Assembly: GCA_903889245.1 (NCBI GenBank)
Contig: CAISWQ010000067.1
Location: forward strand, 1 to 64,000
DNA length: 64,000 nt
Direction: 5' to 3'
DNA from: an uncultured Lentisphaerota bacterium
Lineage (GTDB): Bacteria > Verrucomicrobiota > Kiritimatiellia > CAIQIC01
The notes under the pieces are model-generated. The model had not been told where the DNA came from. It was given only the letters and a program-made list of their open reading frames with translations, and ran no database searches. A program made the translations under genes and the position numbers. Positions 50,612-59,044 of this stretch are shown one piece after another (position 1 is the stretch's first letter; each line of letters opens with the position of its first letter).

Positions 50612-51685
50612 TCAGCCTTCGCGGCCCTTGGCCTTGGGATAGGCACCGAGGATGGTCATCAGCGTGCAGTGCTCCGCCATCTGGGTCAGCGCCTTCTGCA
50701 AGTTGGAGTCGCCGGCGTGGCCTTCGAGGTCCACGAAGAAATAATATTCCCACGCCTTCGCGCGGCTGGGCCGCGACTCGATTTTCGTCATGTTGACGTT
50801 GTTCTGCTTCAGCGTCGTCAGCGCGTCGTGCAGCGCGCCAACCTTGTGGCGGACGGCGAAATAGACCGAGGTCTTGTCGTCGCCGGTGGGCTTGCCATAG
50901 TTCTTGCCGATGACGAGGAAGCGGGTGACGTTGCCGCCGAGGTCCTGCACGTCGCGGGCGAGCAGCTTGAGGTTATAGAGGTCCACGGCGAGCGCGCCCG
51001 CAATCGCGGCACTATCGGGCTCGCGCGCGGCCATCTCCGCGGCGCGCGCGGTGCTGCTGACGGCGATGGTGTCCACGCCGGGCATGTGCGTGTGCAGCCA
51101 GCGGCGGCACTGCCCGAAGACCTCCGCCTTGCTGTAGATGCGCTTGATCTGCTTGCGCTCGCCCTTGCTCATCAGGTGCAGCGCGATCGGCAGGTAGATT
51201 TCCGCGCAGATTTTCAGCGGCGTCTCGACGAACTGGTCGAGCGTGTGCGTGACCGCGCCCTCGGTCGAGTTCTCGATCGGCACGACGCCGTAGAGCGCGC
51301 CGCGCTTCTGGACCAGCGCGAAGACATCGGTGATGGTCTCGCAGGAGACGTAGTTGACGCTCGTGCCGAAGCGCGAGCGGGCGGCCTCGTGCGTGAACGT
51401 GGCCTGCGGGCCGAGGTAGGCGACCTTGAAGTGGTGTTCGAGCGTCAGGCTGGCCGACATGATTTCGCGGTAGATCGCCTGCAGCGCCTCGGCCGGCAGC
51501 GGCCCGGCGTTGAGCTTGGCGACGGTATCGAGCACGACCTTCTCGCGCGCCGGCGCGTAGATTTCCTGGCCCTTCTTGCGTTTGATCTTGCCGATGGCCA
51601 CCGCCACCTTCGTGCGGTCGTTCAGCAGGCGGACGATCTGCTTATCGAGCACGTCCACCTTCTTGCGCAGAATATCCAGGTTCAT
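50612..51685 (-). CDS. pheA: Bifunctional chorismate mutase/prephenate dehydratase
   Basis: The 357-residue P-protein makes phenylpyruvate for phenylalanine synthesis. The chorismate mutase domain (about 1-85) has the LRKKVDVLDKQIVRLLNDR helix. The prephenate dehydratase domain (about 88-270) has AYLGPQATFTHEAA, PIENSTEGAV and the catalytic NVTRFLVIG. The ACT domain (about 280-357) has ESRPSRAKAWEYYFFVD for phenylalanine feedback. It overlaps the scpB stop by four bases, ending the trpS-scpA-scpB-pheA unit. Confidence 0.96.
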   Translation of the reverse strand: MNLDILRKKVDVLDKQIVRLLNDRTKVAVAIGKIKRKKGQEIYAPAREKVVLDTVAKLNAGPLPAEALQAIYREIMSASLTLEHHFKVAYLGPQATFTHEAARSRFGTSVNYVSCETITDVFALVQKRGALYGVVPIENSTEGAVTHTLDQFVETPLKICAEIYLPIALHLMSKGERKQIKRIYSKAEVFGQCRRWLHTHMPGVDTIAVSSTARAAEMAAREPDSAAIAGALAVDLYNLKLLARDVQDLGGNVTRFLVIGKNYGKPTGDDKTSVYFAVRHKVGALHDALTTLKQNNVNMTKIESRPSRAKAWEYYFFVDLEGHAGDSNLQKALTQMAEHCTLMTILGAYPKAKGREG

Positions 51686-52458
51686 GATTGGCCTCGCTTC
51701 TTCACATCTGCCGCGTCGTCTTCCTCGTCCACCTCGCCGGCCGTCAGGCCGCTATCGAGCGGGATCGGTTCCGACTCCGGTTCCGGCGCGCCCTTCCCTT
51801 CCGTCTCGATTTGCGCGGGCTCGTCCTCGGCCAGCGTGGCCTCGGCCTGCGCCGCCTCGCGCCGCTTGATCTGCTCGGCCTCCATGCGGCGCAGTTCCTC
51901 GACGCCCGGCAGGTCGTCAATCGCGCGCAGGCCAAAGTGTTCGAGGAACGCCTGCGTCGTCCCATATTGCCACGGCTTGCCCGGCAGCTCGCTGCGACCG
52001 ACGACCTTGATGAGCTGCAGTTCGAGCAGGTTGTGGATCAGCGCATCCACCGCGACGCCGCGGACGGCCTCGATCTCCGAGCGCGTGGCGGGCTGGCGGT
52101 AGGCGATGATCGCGAGCGTCTCCAGCGCCGGCCGCGAGAGGTGCGCCGTGCGCCCCTTCTCCAGCAACTGCCGCAGCCACGGCCCGCAATTCACATCGTT
52201 CTCCAGCTTGAAGCCGTGCGCGACCTCGGTGACGTGGAAGCCGGGCTTGCGCGTATCCAGCTCGACCTTGAGTTCCTCCAGCGCGGCGGCGAGCAGCGGC
52301 TCGGTCGCCTTGCCGAAGTCGCGGTAGATGCCGCCCTCCTTCTCGGCCACCTGCGCCAGCGTCCGGCGCATCGCCGCCAGCGTCAGCGGTTGCTTCGAGA
52401 CGAAGAGCATCGCGCCGATGATCTGCTTCAGTTCCGGCAAAACGTTCACATCACTCAT
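51682..52458 (-). CDS. scpB: Condensin accessory protein ScpB
   Basis: The 258-residue protein has the two winged-helix domains of ScpB: LKQIIGAMLFVSKQPL at the start, LSRPALETLAIIAYRQPATRSE in the middle (written here across about 108-129), and the GRSELPGKPWQYGTT segment. An acidic, low-complexity tail follows (about 200-258). It joins ScpA and SMC in chromosome compaction. It lies between scpA and pheA, overlapping the latter. Confidence 0.95.
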   Translation of the reverse strand: MSDVNVLPELKQIIGAMLFVSKQPLTLAAMRRTLAQVAEKEGGIYRDFGKATEPLLAAALEELKVELDTRKPGFHVTEVAHGFKLENDVNCGPWLRQLLEKGRTAHLSRPALETLAIIAYRQPATRSEIEAVRGVAVDALIHNLLELQLIKVVGRSELPGKPWQYGTTQAFLEHFGLRAIDDLPGVEELRRMEAEQIKRREAAQAEATLAEDEPAQIETEGKGAPEPESEPIPLDSGLTAGEVDEEDDAADVKKRGQS

Positions 52459-52493
52459 AGCTACCCTGCCTCATTTCAAAACCAAACCCTGAC

Positions 52494-52562
52494 TGCTGGA
52501 GTATTGGAGTGCTGGAGTGATGGAAATGGACACCAGCACTCCATGACTCCAGTACTCCATGC
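52494..52562. repeat. Inverted TGGAGT short-unit array between scpA and scpB
   Basis: The left arm (about 52495-52523) is four TGGAGT-type units and the right arm (52533-52562) the complementary ACTCCA units. They can pair in an imperfect 29-bp stem. A similar array occurs at 61368. Confidence 0.8.
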
Positions 52563-52567
52563 TTCCC

Positions 52568-53296
52568 TCATTCCGCGTCGCCGCGCGTCACCTGGATTTC
52601 GCCAAACGCGTGATCCTGCACCGCGCGGATCTGCCGCAGCCGGATCAATTCCAGCACGGCCAGGAACGTGCAGACGATCTCGTGCCGCGACGACAGCTCG
52701 GTGAACAGGCTGGCGAAGGACAACCGGTCCTCGCGCTGCAGCCGCTGCGTGATCGCCTCGATCTTGTCGGCCACCGTGAAGCGCTCGGCAAAAATCTCCT
52801 TCAGGTCTTCCTGGCTGATCTTCTTGAGCGCGTCGTTGAAGACGGAGAGCAGGTCGAAGAGGCTGACGTCGCGCAGCGCCATGTCTGGCCGCGCCTCCAG
52901 CGCCACGTTCGCGCCCTCGCGCCCGAAGATGCCATCGCGCTCGTCCTCCAGGCCCTCGAGGAAGATCGCCGCGTCCTTGAACTTCTTGTACTCGACGAGC
53001 TGCCGCACCAAATCCCAGCGCGGATCGTCCTCTTCCTCCGGCTCCAGTTCCGGCCGCTCCTCCGGCGGGAGCAGCATCCGGCTCTTGATCATCATCAGCG
53101 TCGCCGCCATGACGAGGAAGTCGCCCGCGAGGTTCAGGTCGAGCATCTTCATCAGCTCGATGTATTGGACATACTGCGTCGTGACCCGCTCGATCGGGAT
53201 GTTGTAGATGTCCACCTCCTCCTTCTTGATGAGGTAGAGCAGCAGATCGAGTGGACCCTCGAACACTTCGAGTTGAACTTTATATTCTTCGACCAT
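52568..53296 (-). CDS. scpA: Condensin kleisin ScpA
   Basis: The 242-residue kleisin shows VFEGPLDLLLYLIKKEEVDI at its N-terminus (SMC neck binding), the AGDFLVMAATLMMIKSRMLL helix, an acidic PEEERPEL-type linker, and a C-terminal winged helix that caps SMC. It starts 12 bases after the trpS stop on the same strand and precedes scpB. Confidence 0.96.
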   Translation of the reverse strand: MVEEYKVQLEVFEGPLDLLLYLIKKEEVDIYNIPIERVTTQYVQYIELMKMLDLNLAGDFLVMAATLMMIKSRMLLPPEERPELEPEEEDDPRWDLVRQLVEYKKFKDAAIFLEGLEDERDGIFGREGANVALEARPDMALRDVSLFDLLSVFNDALKKISQEDLKEIFAERFTVADKIEAITQRLQREDRLSFASLFTELSSRHEIVCTFLAVLELIRLRQIRAVQDHAFGEIQVTRGDAE

Positions 53297-53308
53297 CGGT
53301 AAAGCCTG

Positions 53309-54271
53309 CTATTCCAAGCCCACGGCCTGCCGGGCTTTCTTGAGCGTTTGGGTGGCCTCGGCGCGCGCGCGCTCCGCGCCGCTGCGCAGGACGCCCTCGA
53401 CGTAATCGAGGTTCCGCGCCAGTTCCTCGCGCTTGGCGCGCAGCGGGCCGAAGTGCGCCTCGAACTTCTCCAGCAGCGCCTTCTTCGCGTCGCCATAGCC
53501 CAGGCCGCCTGCGCGGTAGCGCGCCGCCAGCGCCTCGCGCTCGGCCTCGTTCGCAAAGAGCTTGAACAGTGCGAACACGTTGCACGTGTCCGGGTCCTTC
53601 GGCTCGGCCAGTCCCTTGGAGTCGGTGACGACCCGCATGATCTTGGTCTTGACCTCTTTCGCCGCGCCGAAAATTTCCACGGTATTGCCGTAGCTCTTGG
53701 ACATCTTCTGCCCGTCGAGCCCCGGCACCACGGCGACGCTGTCGCGGATGCTCGGCTCCGGGATCGTGAAGACCTCGCCGAACTGGTTGTTGAACTTGAT
53801 CGCGATGTCGCGCGTGACCTCGACGTGCTGCTTCTGGTCGCGGCCCACCGGCACCACGTTGCTCTGCACGATCAGGATGTCCGCCGCCATCAGCACCGGA
53901 TAGGCGAACAACCCGTGCGAGGGCGCGAGGCCCTTGGCGATCTTGTCCTTGTAGGAGTGGCACTTCTCCAGCAGGCTCATCGGCGTCACGGTCGAGAGCA
54001 GCCAGGCCAGTTCGTTGACTTCCGGCACATCGCTCTGCCGGTAGAAGACCGTCCGCGCCGGGTCGAGCCCGCACGCGAGGAAATCCAGCGCCACGTCCAG
54101 CGTGCCCTGCCGCAGCGCGGCCGGGTCGCTGACGCTCGTCAGCGCGTGGTAGTTCGCGATGAAAAGGAACGCCTCGCCGCGCTGCTGGAGTTCCAGCGCC
54201 GGCTGCATCATCCCGAAGTAATTTCCGAGATGCAATTTGCCCGAAGGCTGTATGCCCGAAAGAATGCGCAT
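53309..54271 (-). CDS. trpS: Tryptophanyl-tRNA synthetase
   Basis: The 320-residue class I enzyme has the HIGH motif as HLGN (14-17 in PSGKLHLGNYFG) and the KMSKS loop at 189-193 (GQKMSKSYGN). The DQKQHVEVTRDIA and IPEPSIRDS segments are standard. The length is normal. It leads the scpA-scpB-pheA unit, a grouping seen in several phyla. Confidence 0.97.
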   Translation of the reverse strand: MRILSGIQPSGKLHLGNYFGMMQPALELQQRGEAFLFIANYHALTSVSDPAALRQGTLDVALDFLACGLDPARTVFYRQSDVPEVNELAWLLSTVTPMSLLEKCHSYKDKIAKGLAPSHGLFAYPVLMAADILIVQSNVVPVGRDQKQHVEVTRDIAIKFNNQFGEVFTIPEPSIRDSVAVVPGLDGQKMSKSYGNTVEIFGAAKEVKTKIMRVVTDSKGLAEPKDPDTCNVFALFKLFANEAEREALAARYRAGGLGYGDAKKALLEKFEAHFGPLRAKREELARNLDYVEGVLRSGAERARAEATQTLKKARQAVGLE

Positions 54272-54383
54272 GAGCGTGCTTCCTGTCCCGTCAAACGGGG
54301 CGGAAACCTAGCGCAAGCGTCCCCCGCATAAAAGCAAAAAACCACCACGCGCCGCGCTGCGGGCTACGGACTGCGGGCGGCGG

Positions 54384-54439
54384 GTGGAGCGCGACCTCCG
54401 GGCGCGCTGGACCGAACGCGCCCGGAGGTCACGTTCCAC
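54384..54439. repeat. 23-bp-arm intergenic hairpin
   Basis: The left arm 54384-54406 and the right arm 54417-54439 are complementary at 21 of 23 positions around a 10-bp loop, centred on GACCTCCGGGCGCG and its complement. It lies upstream of trpS and directly before a palindrome cluster. It looks like a REP-type element rather than a terminator because no T-run follows. Confidence 0.8.
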
Positions 54440-54440
54440 C

Positions 54441-54523
54441 TTTTCCAGGCATTGGAAACGGCGACCCCGCTTCTTCCAAGCCTTGGAAAATTTCGCCGTT
54501 TTTTTTCCAAGGCCCGGAAAAAC
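54441..54523. repeat. Phased palindrome cluster, three copies
   Basis: Centres are at 54450, 54481 and 54512 (31-bp steps). The first copy is CCAGGCATTGG, the second perfect in the core, the third asymmetric. The cluster sits between trpS and the response regulator gene 3' end. Confidence 0.9.
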
Positions 54524-54530
54524 ACGGCTG

Positions 54531-55187
54531 TCAGATGAGGCGTTCCTTCAGGGCCTTGGCGACGGCCGCGCCGCGCGTGCCCACGTGGAGCTTGGTGTAG
54601 ATGTTCCGCAGGTGCGTGTTGACGGTGTGAAAGCTCAAGCCGAGCCGATCGGCGATCTCCTTCTTGATCAGGCCCTGCGTCATCAGCTCCAGCACCTCGC
54701 GTTCGCGGTCGCTCAAGTCGTAGTCGCCGCCCTGACCCGGTGCGGCGAGCTGCACAAAACGGCCGAGCACGGCCTTGGCGACGCCGGGGCTCATCGGTGC
54801 GCCGCCGGCCGCCGCTTCGCGCACGGCCTCGACAATGCGCTCGGCGGGCAGCGTCTTGAGCAGGTAACCAGAGGCGCCGGCGCACAGCGCGCGGAAAACT
54901 TTTTCCGAATCCTCGAACACGGTCAACATCACGATGCAGACTTCTGGCGCGAGTTCCTTGAAGCGGCTGATCGCGCTGATGCCGTCCATGCCGGGCAATT
55001 GGACGTCGAGCAGGACCGCGTCGGGCGGCGCGGCGCCGCGCAACGCGGCGAGCGCGTCCTCGGCGTTCGAGAACGTCTGCAAGTTCAAGTCGCCAGCCTT
55101 CTTGAAAACGAACGCGAGCGCGCTGCGGTAGGCGGCGTTATCCTCAACCGCCCAGATTTTCAGCGCGGTGGAATCATTCGTTTTCAC
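54531..55187 (-). CDS. NarL/FixJ-type response regulator
   Basis: The 218-residue protein has a receiver domain (about 10-128) with acidic pocket VEDN, the phospho-acceptor Asp61 in VLLDVQLPG, and Lys in GYLLKT. A LuxR-type helix-turn-helix follows (about 150-215; LSDREREVLELMTQG, then SFHTVNTHLRNIYTKL). Its start overlaps the kinase stop (ATGA), making an obvious two-component pair. Target genes are unknown. Confidence 0.94.
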   Translation of the reverse strand: MKTNDSTALKIWAVEDNAAYRSALAFVFKKAGDLNLQTFSNAEDALAALRGAAPPDAVLLDVQLPGMDGISAISRFKELAPEVCIVMLTVFEDSEKVFRALCAGASGYLLKTLPAERIVEAVREAAAGGAPMSPGVAKAVLGRFVQLAAPGQGGDYDLSDREREVLELMTQGLIKKEIADRLGLSFHTVNTHLRNIYTKLHVGTRGAAVAKALKERLI

Positions 55188-57853
55188 GCAAGCGGAACCT
55201 CCAAACGGATGCTCGTGCCGGCGCCGGGCTGGCTCTCGATGGTCAGGCTGCCGCCGATTTCCCCGGCGCGGCGCTGCATATTCTGCAGGCCATGGCCGCC
55301 CGGCGCGGTGGCGGGCTCCATCCCGATGCCGTCATCGCGGATGGATAGCGTCAGGGTTTTTTCGGCCACACCGACCTCGATGGTCACCTGTCTGGCCTGG
55401 GCGTGCTTGATGATGTTGTGCAGCGCCTCCTTGAAGATCGGCAGGACGTTACGCCGCACTTCGAGCGACGCGCGGCGGCCGGTCGCGTCGCCGGTCACGG
55501 TGAACTCGCGCAGCAGGCCCGGCGGCAGATTACCGGCGAGGTCGCGCATCCGCTGGAGCATGTCCGGCAGCGCGTCGTGGCCGGGGTCAATCATCCAGAC
55601 GAGGTCCTTGAGCGCCTCGATACTTTGCAACGTGATGCTGCGGATGCGCTGGAAGGCCTCGCGGTCGTGTTCCTGTTCGGCCACGCCGAGCAATAGCGCG
55701 ATGCCGCCGAGGTTCGAGCCGATCTCGTCGTGCAGGTCGCGCGCGATGCGCAGGCGCAGGCGGTCGAGCTGTTGCTGCCGGCGCACGCGCCAGCGGTAGA
55801 GGCCCAGCGCCACCAGCACCGCCACCGCCGCCCCCGCGACATAAACGAGCGCCCGCCACCACCACGTCTGCCAGAACAGCGGCGCGACGGTGATAGCGGT
55901 CTCCGCCGGCTGGCTCCACGCGCCATGGAACGTGGCGCGGACGTGGAAGCGATAGCTGCCCGGTGGCAGATTGGGGTAGAGCGCGCGCCGTTCCGTGCCC
56001 GGCTCGTTCCAACCTCGCTCGAACCCCTCCAACCGCCAGGCGAAGCGCAGCGCCTCCGGTTCAGAGAAACACGGCGTGGTGAAGCCAAATTCAACTGCAT
56101 TGCCACGCTGGTGGGTGGCTGCGATGAAAACGCGCAGACCTTCCGCTGGCGGCTCCGCGACACGCCAGGGGTCCACCGCGGCGACACCCTCGCGCGTGGC
56201 GAACCACAACTGGCCGTCGGCGGTCTTCACCGCGAGATGGCCCGCGCCACTCGCACAGGCCGCGGCGGGAAAGCCCTCGCTAACACCGAAGAAGCGCAGG
56301 TTCGGCCGCGCCTGCGCTGCGGCCAGTTCCGCTTTGCTGACACGCGCGAGGCCGCGCCGCAGGCCAAGCCAGAGGTTGCCGCGATTGTCATCGAGCATCT
56401 GCGCCACGAACTCATCCCCCAGTCGCGCAGCCAGCTTGCCTCCCTGCCAGCGCTCCAAGCCGGAGGGCGTGCCGGCCCACACAACGCCTTCGCCATCCTC
56501 GTAGAGCGTGAGGACGGTCGTCGCCGATGCACAACGTTTCAACGTATCGTTGGTGGCGAGGCAGTGCAGCCCGTCGAGCTGCGTGCCGATCCAAAGTTGG
56601 CCGCTGCGGTCTTCGAGCAGCGCGGTGACGCGGCTGGTGAGGTTACTGAACGGGACGAGTTCATCGCGGCGCGTGTCGAATATCTTCAGGCCGTCGTCCG
56701 CGCCCGCCCAGACGCGGCCGTCGCGCGACACGAGCAGCGCGTTGATGTTCGGGCCGTAGAACGCCTCGGCGACCTCGTCGTGCCAGCGCCAGAGATAATC
56801 GCCACGCGTGCCGATCCAGAGCGAGCCATCGCGCGCGGCGGCGAGCGCGGCAATCGGCAGGCGCTCCGGCAGGCCGGTCAGCGCGACAGGCGCGAGCCCG
56901 CCGGCAGGCTGCGGCTGCATCAAGCCAACGTTCTCGATGGCCGCAAGGAGCCGCCCCTGCGCATCCACGGCGAGTGCATTGACAACCGTTTTGCTGATGG
57001 TTCCCCCGGCGCGGAGAACTTGAATATTGCGCCGCCGCAGTTGCCGCAATCCATCGCGACCAGCGAGCCACAGGGAACCATCGGGGCCGGAGCCAATCCA
57101 TTGCACGCCGCGGATGGGCAGTTGCTCGTGCAGCAGCGCCTCCGGCCAGAGGCCGTAGCGGACTTGGTAGAGCGTGCTCTCCGTGCCGACCCACAGCGCG
57201 CCATCGGGCGCGGCATAGAGCGAGAGGATGCCGAGCCGCCGCCCCCGCGCGACTTCCGGCACCGGCACGGCTTCCCAGCGGCCCTGCCGTCGGCAGAACA
57301 GTGACTCGCCCGACGCCGCCCACAGCGTGCCATCGCGCGCCACCGCGAGTTGCTGGAAGTCCACGGTGAAATCCGGCGGCAGTTTTTCCTCAATGAACTT
57401 TTCCTTTTCAAAGCGCAGGATGCGCTGGCCCACGGCCAGCCAGATACCGCCAGCATCGGCGACCGCGGCGGACAGCTTCTCCGCGCGATGCGTGGCAAGC
57501 GGCAGCGGAAATTCCTGCAAGCCGGTCGCGGTTTTTCTCGCCAGCGCATTGGTCGTGGCCAGCCACTCACGTGTGCCGGAGATGGGCGCATACATCAGAT
57601 CTGACCCATCTGACCGATGAAACTGCCAGCCATCGAAGCGACTGACGCTGCGACTGCCGAGACACCAGAGGAAACCATCGGCATCGAAGGCGAGAGAGCG
57701 CAGATCGTTTTCCGGCAGGCCATCCTCCATCGTCCAGTGGCCGCAGGTGTACTGCTCGGCGCGGCCGCTGGCGATGGTCAGCGGCGCGAACTCCTTCGCC
57801 GCCACCGTGCAGGTGACGAGCAACACCGCCAGGATGGAAAAGCGCAAATTCAT
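55184..57853 (-). CDS. Propeller-sensor histidine kinase (reg_prop, Y_Y_Y, HisKA_3)
   Basis: The 889-residue protein has a signal peptide, then some ten propeller repeats with D/S-G-x-L-W-x-G signatures (for example DGALWVGT, DGSLWIGT, DGRVWAG, SGQLWIGT), about residues 40-600. A Y_Y_Y beta domain follows (YPNLPPGSYRFHVRA), one membrane helix (about 687-707), and a HisKA_3 kinase with IARDLHDEIGSNL (phospho-acceptor His), the N box KEALHNIIKHA, DDGIGME and GGHGLQNM. Such kinases sense periplasmic glycans or fragments in Bacteroidetes; here there is no neighbouring SusCD. The ATG ending at 57853 matches the signal peptide. Confidence 0.93.
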   Translation of the reverse strand: MNLRFSILAVLLVTCTVAAKEFAPLTIASGRAEQYTCGHWTMEDGLPENDLRSLAFDADGFLWCLGSRSVSRFDGWQFHRSDGSDLMYAPISGTREWLATTNALARKTATGLQEFPLPLATHRAEKLSAAVADAGGIWLAVGQRILRFEKEKFIEEKLPPDFTVDFQQLAVARDGTLWAASGESLFCRRQGRWEAVPVPEVARGRRLGILSLYAAPDGALWVGTESTLYQVRYGLWPEALLHEQLPIRGVQWIGSGPDGSLWLAGRDGLRQLRRRNIQVLRAGGTISKTVVNALAVDAQGRLLAAIENVGLMQPQPAGGLAPVALTGLPERLPIAALAAARDGSLWIGTRGDYLWRWHDEVAEAFYGPNINALLVSRDGRVWAGADDGLKIFDTRRDELVPFSNLTSRVTALLEDRSGQLWIGTQLDGLHCLATNDTLKRCASATTVLTLYEDGEGVVWAGTPSGLERWQGGKLAARLGDEFVAQMLDDNRGNLWLGLRRGLARVSKAELAAAQARPNLRFFGVSEGFPAAACASGAGHLAVKTADGQLWFATREGVAAVDPWRVAEPPAEGLRVFIAATHQRGNAVEFGFTTPCFSEPEALRFAWRLEGFERGWNEPGTERRALYPNLPPGSYRFHVRATFHGAWSQPAETAITVAPLFWQTWWWRALVYVAGAAVAVLVALGLYRWRVRRQQQLDRLRLRIARDLHDEIGSNLGGIALLLGVAEQEHDREAFQRIRSITLQSIEALKDLVWMIDPGHDALPDMLQRMRDLAGNLPPGLLREFTVTGDATGRRASLEVRRNVLPIFKEALHNIIKHAQARQVTIEVGVAEKTLTLSIRDDGIGMEPATAPGGHGLQNMQRRAGEIGGSLTIESQPGAGTSIRLEVPLA

Positions 57854-57902
57854 GGGCCGCCGGCCGCGCCATTGTGACGGAATCGCCGTACCGCGCAACA
57901 AA

Positions 57903-57985
57903 CTTTTCCAGGGATTGGAAACGGGAACCAGCGGTTTTTCCAAGCCTTGGAAAAATTCGCCGCCGGTTTTCCAAGGCTTGGAATT
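57903..57985. repeat. Phased palindrome cluster, three copies
   Basis: Centres are at 57913, 57945 and 57976 (32 and 31 bp). They occupy the divergent gap between the kinase and the retropepsin-like gene, ending only 23 bp before the latter's start, so they could influence its expression. Confidence 0.92.
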
Positions 57986-58007
57986 CTGCTACAAACGCCG
58001 GCGGGAC

Positions 58008-58898
58008 ATGAAATCTTGGTGCGTCATGCTGCTGATGAGCGCGCTGCTGGCGGGCGGGCAGGAGCCGCGGCACGGGCGGCTTTCATTCTCCGACTACCGC
58101 CCGACCGTGACGAACCTGACGCGCAAGCCCGTCAGCGTCCCGCTGGAGGTGCATCCCGACGCGAAGATTTTCCTGGTGCGCGCCAGGGTGGGGAAAAACC
58201 TGGAGGGCCGTTTCATCGTGGACACCGGCTCGGCGGCGACCATGGTGACGCCGGCGTTCGCGCAGAAAATTCGCGCGGAATTTTCGGCGCCCGGCGCCGG
58301 CCAGGGACCGGGTGCGGCGCAGGCCGTCCGTCTCCCGCTGCTGGCGCTGGGCGCGATGCAGTTTGAAAACCTCGTGGCCGGCACGATGTCGCTCGATCAC
58401 CTGAACAAGCCGCTGAAGACGCAGCTCGATGGCATTCTTGGCGGCGACGTGCTGTTCGCGCGGCGGCTGGCGTTCAGCATCGCCAGCCGGCGGCTGATCC
58501 TCGACGCGCCCGAACCGGCCGGCGTCAAGCCGCTCATCGGCGCGGGCGGCTGGCTGGTGGGCGTGCCGCTGACGCTGGAGGGCCAAACGAAGATGTTTCT
58601 GCTCGATAGCGGCGCGTCGCGCAGCGTACTGCCGGAGCGCGAATGGCAGGGCGCGGTGCTCGATGGCGGCCGGGTCAATCGCGGTGATTATGCGGAAACG
58701 CTGGTCGGGCTGAAGACCTGCACGGCGGTTATCAAGGATTTGCGCGTGGGCGAGATGCCGCTGCCGTGGCTCAAGCTGACGCTGACGGAAACCAACCAGC
58801 GCCTGCTCGGCGCGGATTTCATCAGCCGCTTCCTGCTGACGATTGACGCCGAGTACGGCAAGGTCTGGCTGCAGCCGCCGTCGCCCTACGTGCAGTGA
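58008..58898 (+). CDS. Exported tandem retropepsin-like aspartic protease
   Basis: The 296-residue product has a short signal-like start (MKSWCVMLLMSALLAGG, possibly lipidated or not). It carries two pepsin-type halves in one chain: RFIVDTGSAATMV (Asp in DTGS, near residue 70) and KMFLLDSGASRSVL (Asp in DSGA, near 201). Each is followed by the hydrophobic-Gly pattern (LDGILGGD, RLLGADF). This single-chain two-domain arrangement resembles pepsin rather than the homodimeric retroviral enzyme. A periplasmic protease is inferred; the natural target is unknown. Confidence 0.82.
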   Translation: MKSWCVMLLMSALLAGGQEPRHGRLSFSDYRPTVTNLTRKPVSVPLEVHPDAKIFLVRARVGKNLEGRFIVDTGSAATMVTPAFAQKIRAEFSAPGAGQGPGAAQAVRLPLLALGAMQFENLVAGTMSLDHLNKPLKTQLDGILGGDVLFARRLAFSIASRRLILDAPEPAGVKPLIGAGGWLVGVPLTLEGQTKMFLLDSGASRSVLPEREWQGAVLDGGRVNRGDYAETLVGLKTCTAVIKDLRVGEMPLPWLKLTLTETNQRLLGADFISRFLLTIDAEYGKVWLQPPSPYVQ

Positions 58899-58939
58899 CG
58901 TCGCTTTCACACACTTTGCATGGAAGTGGGCTTGCGTAG

Positions 58940-59040
58940 CTGTAGCGGCGGCCTAGGGCCGCCGACGGCGACCGCAGGTCGCCGCTACAGAAGATGAACT
59001 GCGCCCGGCTTTTTTAGGGGCGCAGGCTTGCTGCGCCCCT
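58940..59040. repeat. Two intergenic stem-loops
   Basis: CTGTAGCGGCG (58940) pairs with CGCCGCTACAG (58980) around inner GC-rich palindromes, and AGGGGCGCAG (59016) pairs with CTGCGCCCCT (59031) around a 5-nt loop. They lie between the convergent retropepsin-like and glycoside hydrolase genes. The second may end transcripts from either side, although the T-run (59010-59015) is on its left. Confidence 0.75.
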
Positions 59041-59044
59041 GCCA

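Noticed and set aside
57854-57943. N-terminal extension of the histidine kinase
   Set aside because: The frame there is repeat-derived and would bury the signal peptide that begins at the ATG ending at 57853.
59016-59040. Classical intrinsic terminator
   Set aside because: The T-run lies on the wrong side of the stem for the plus-strand gene and reads as A-run for the minus-strand gene; kept only as a stem-loop.
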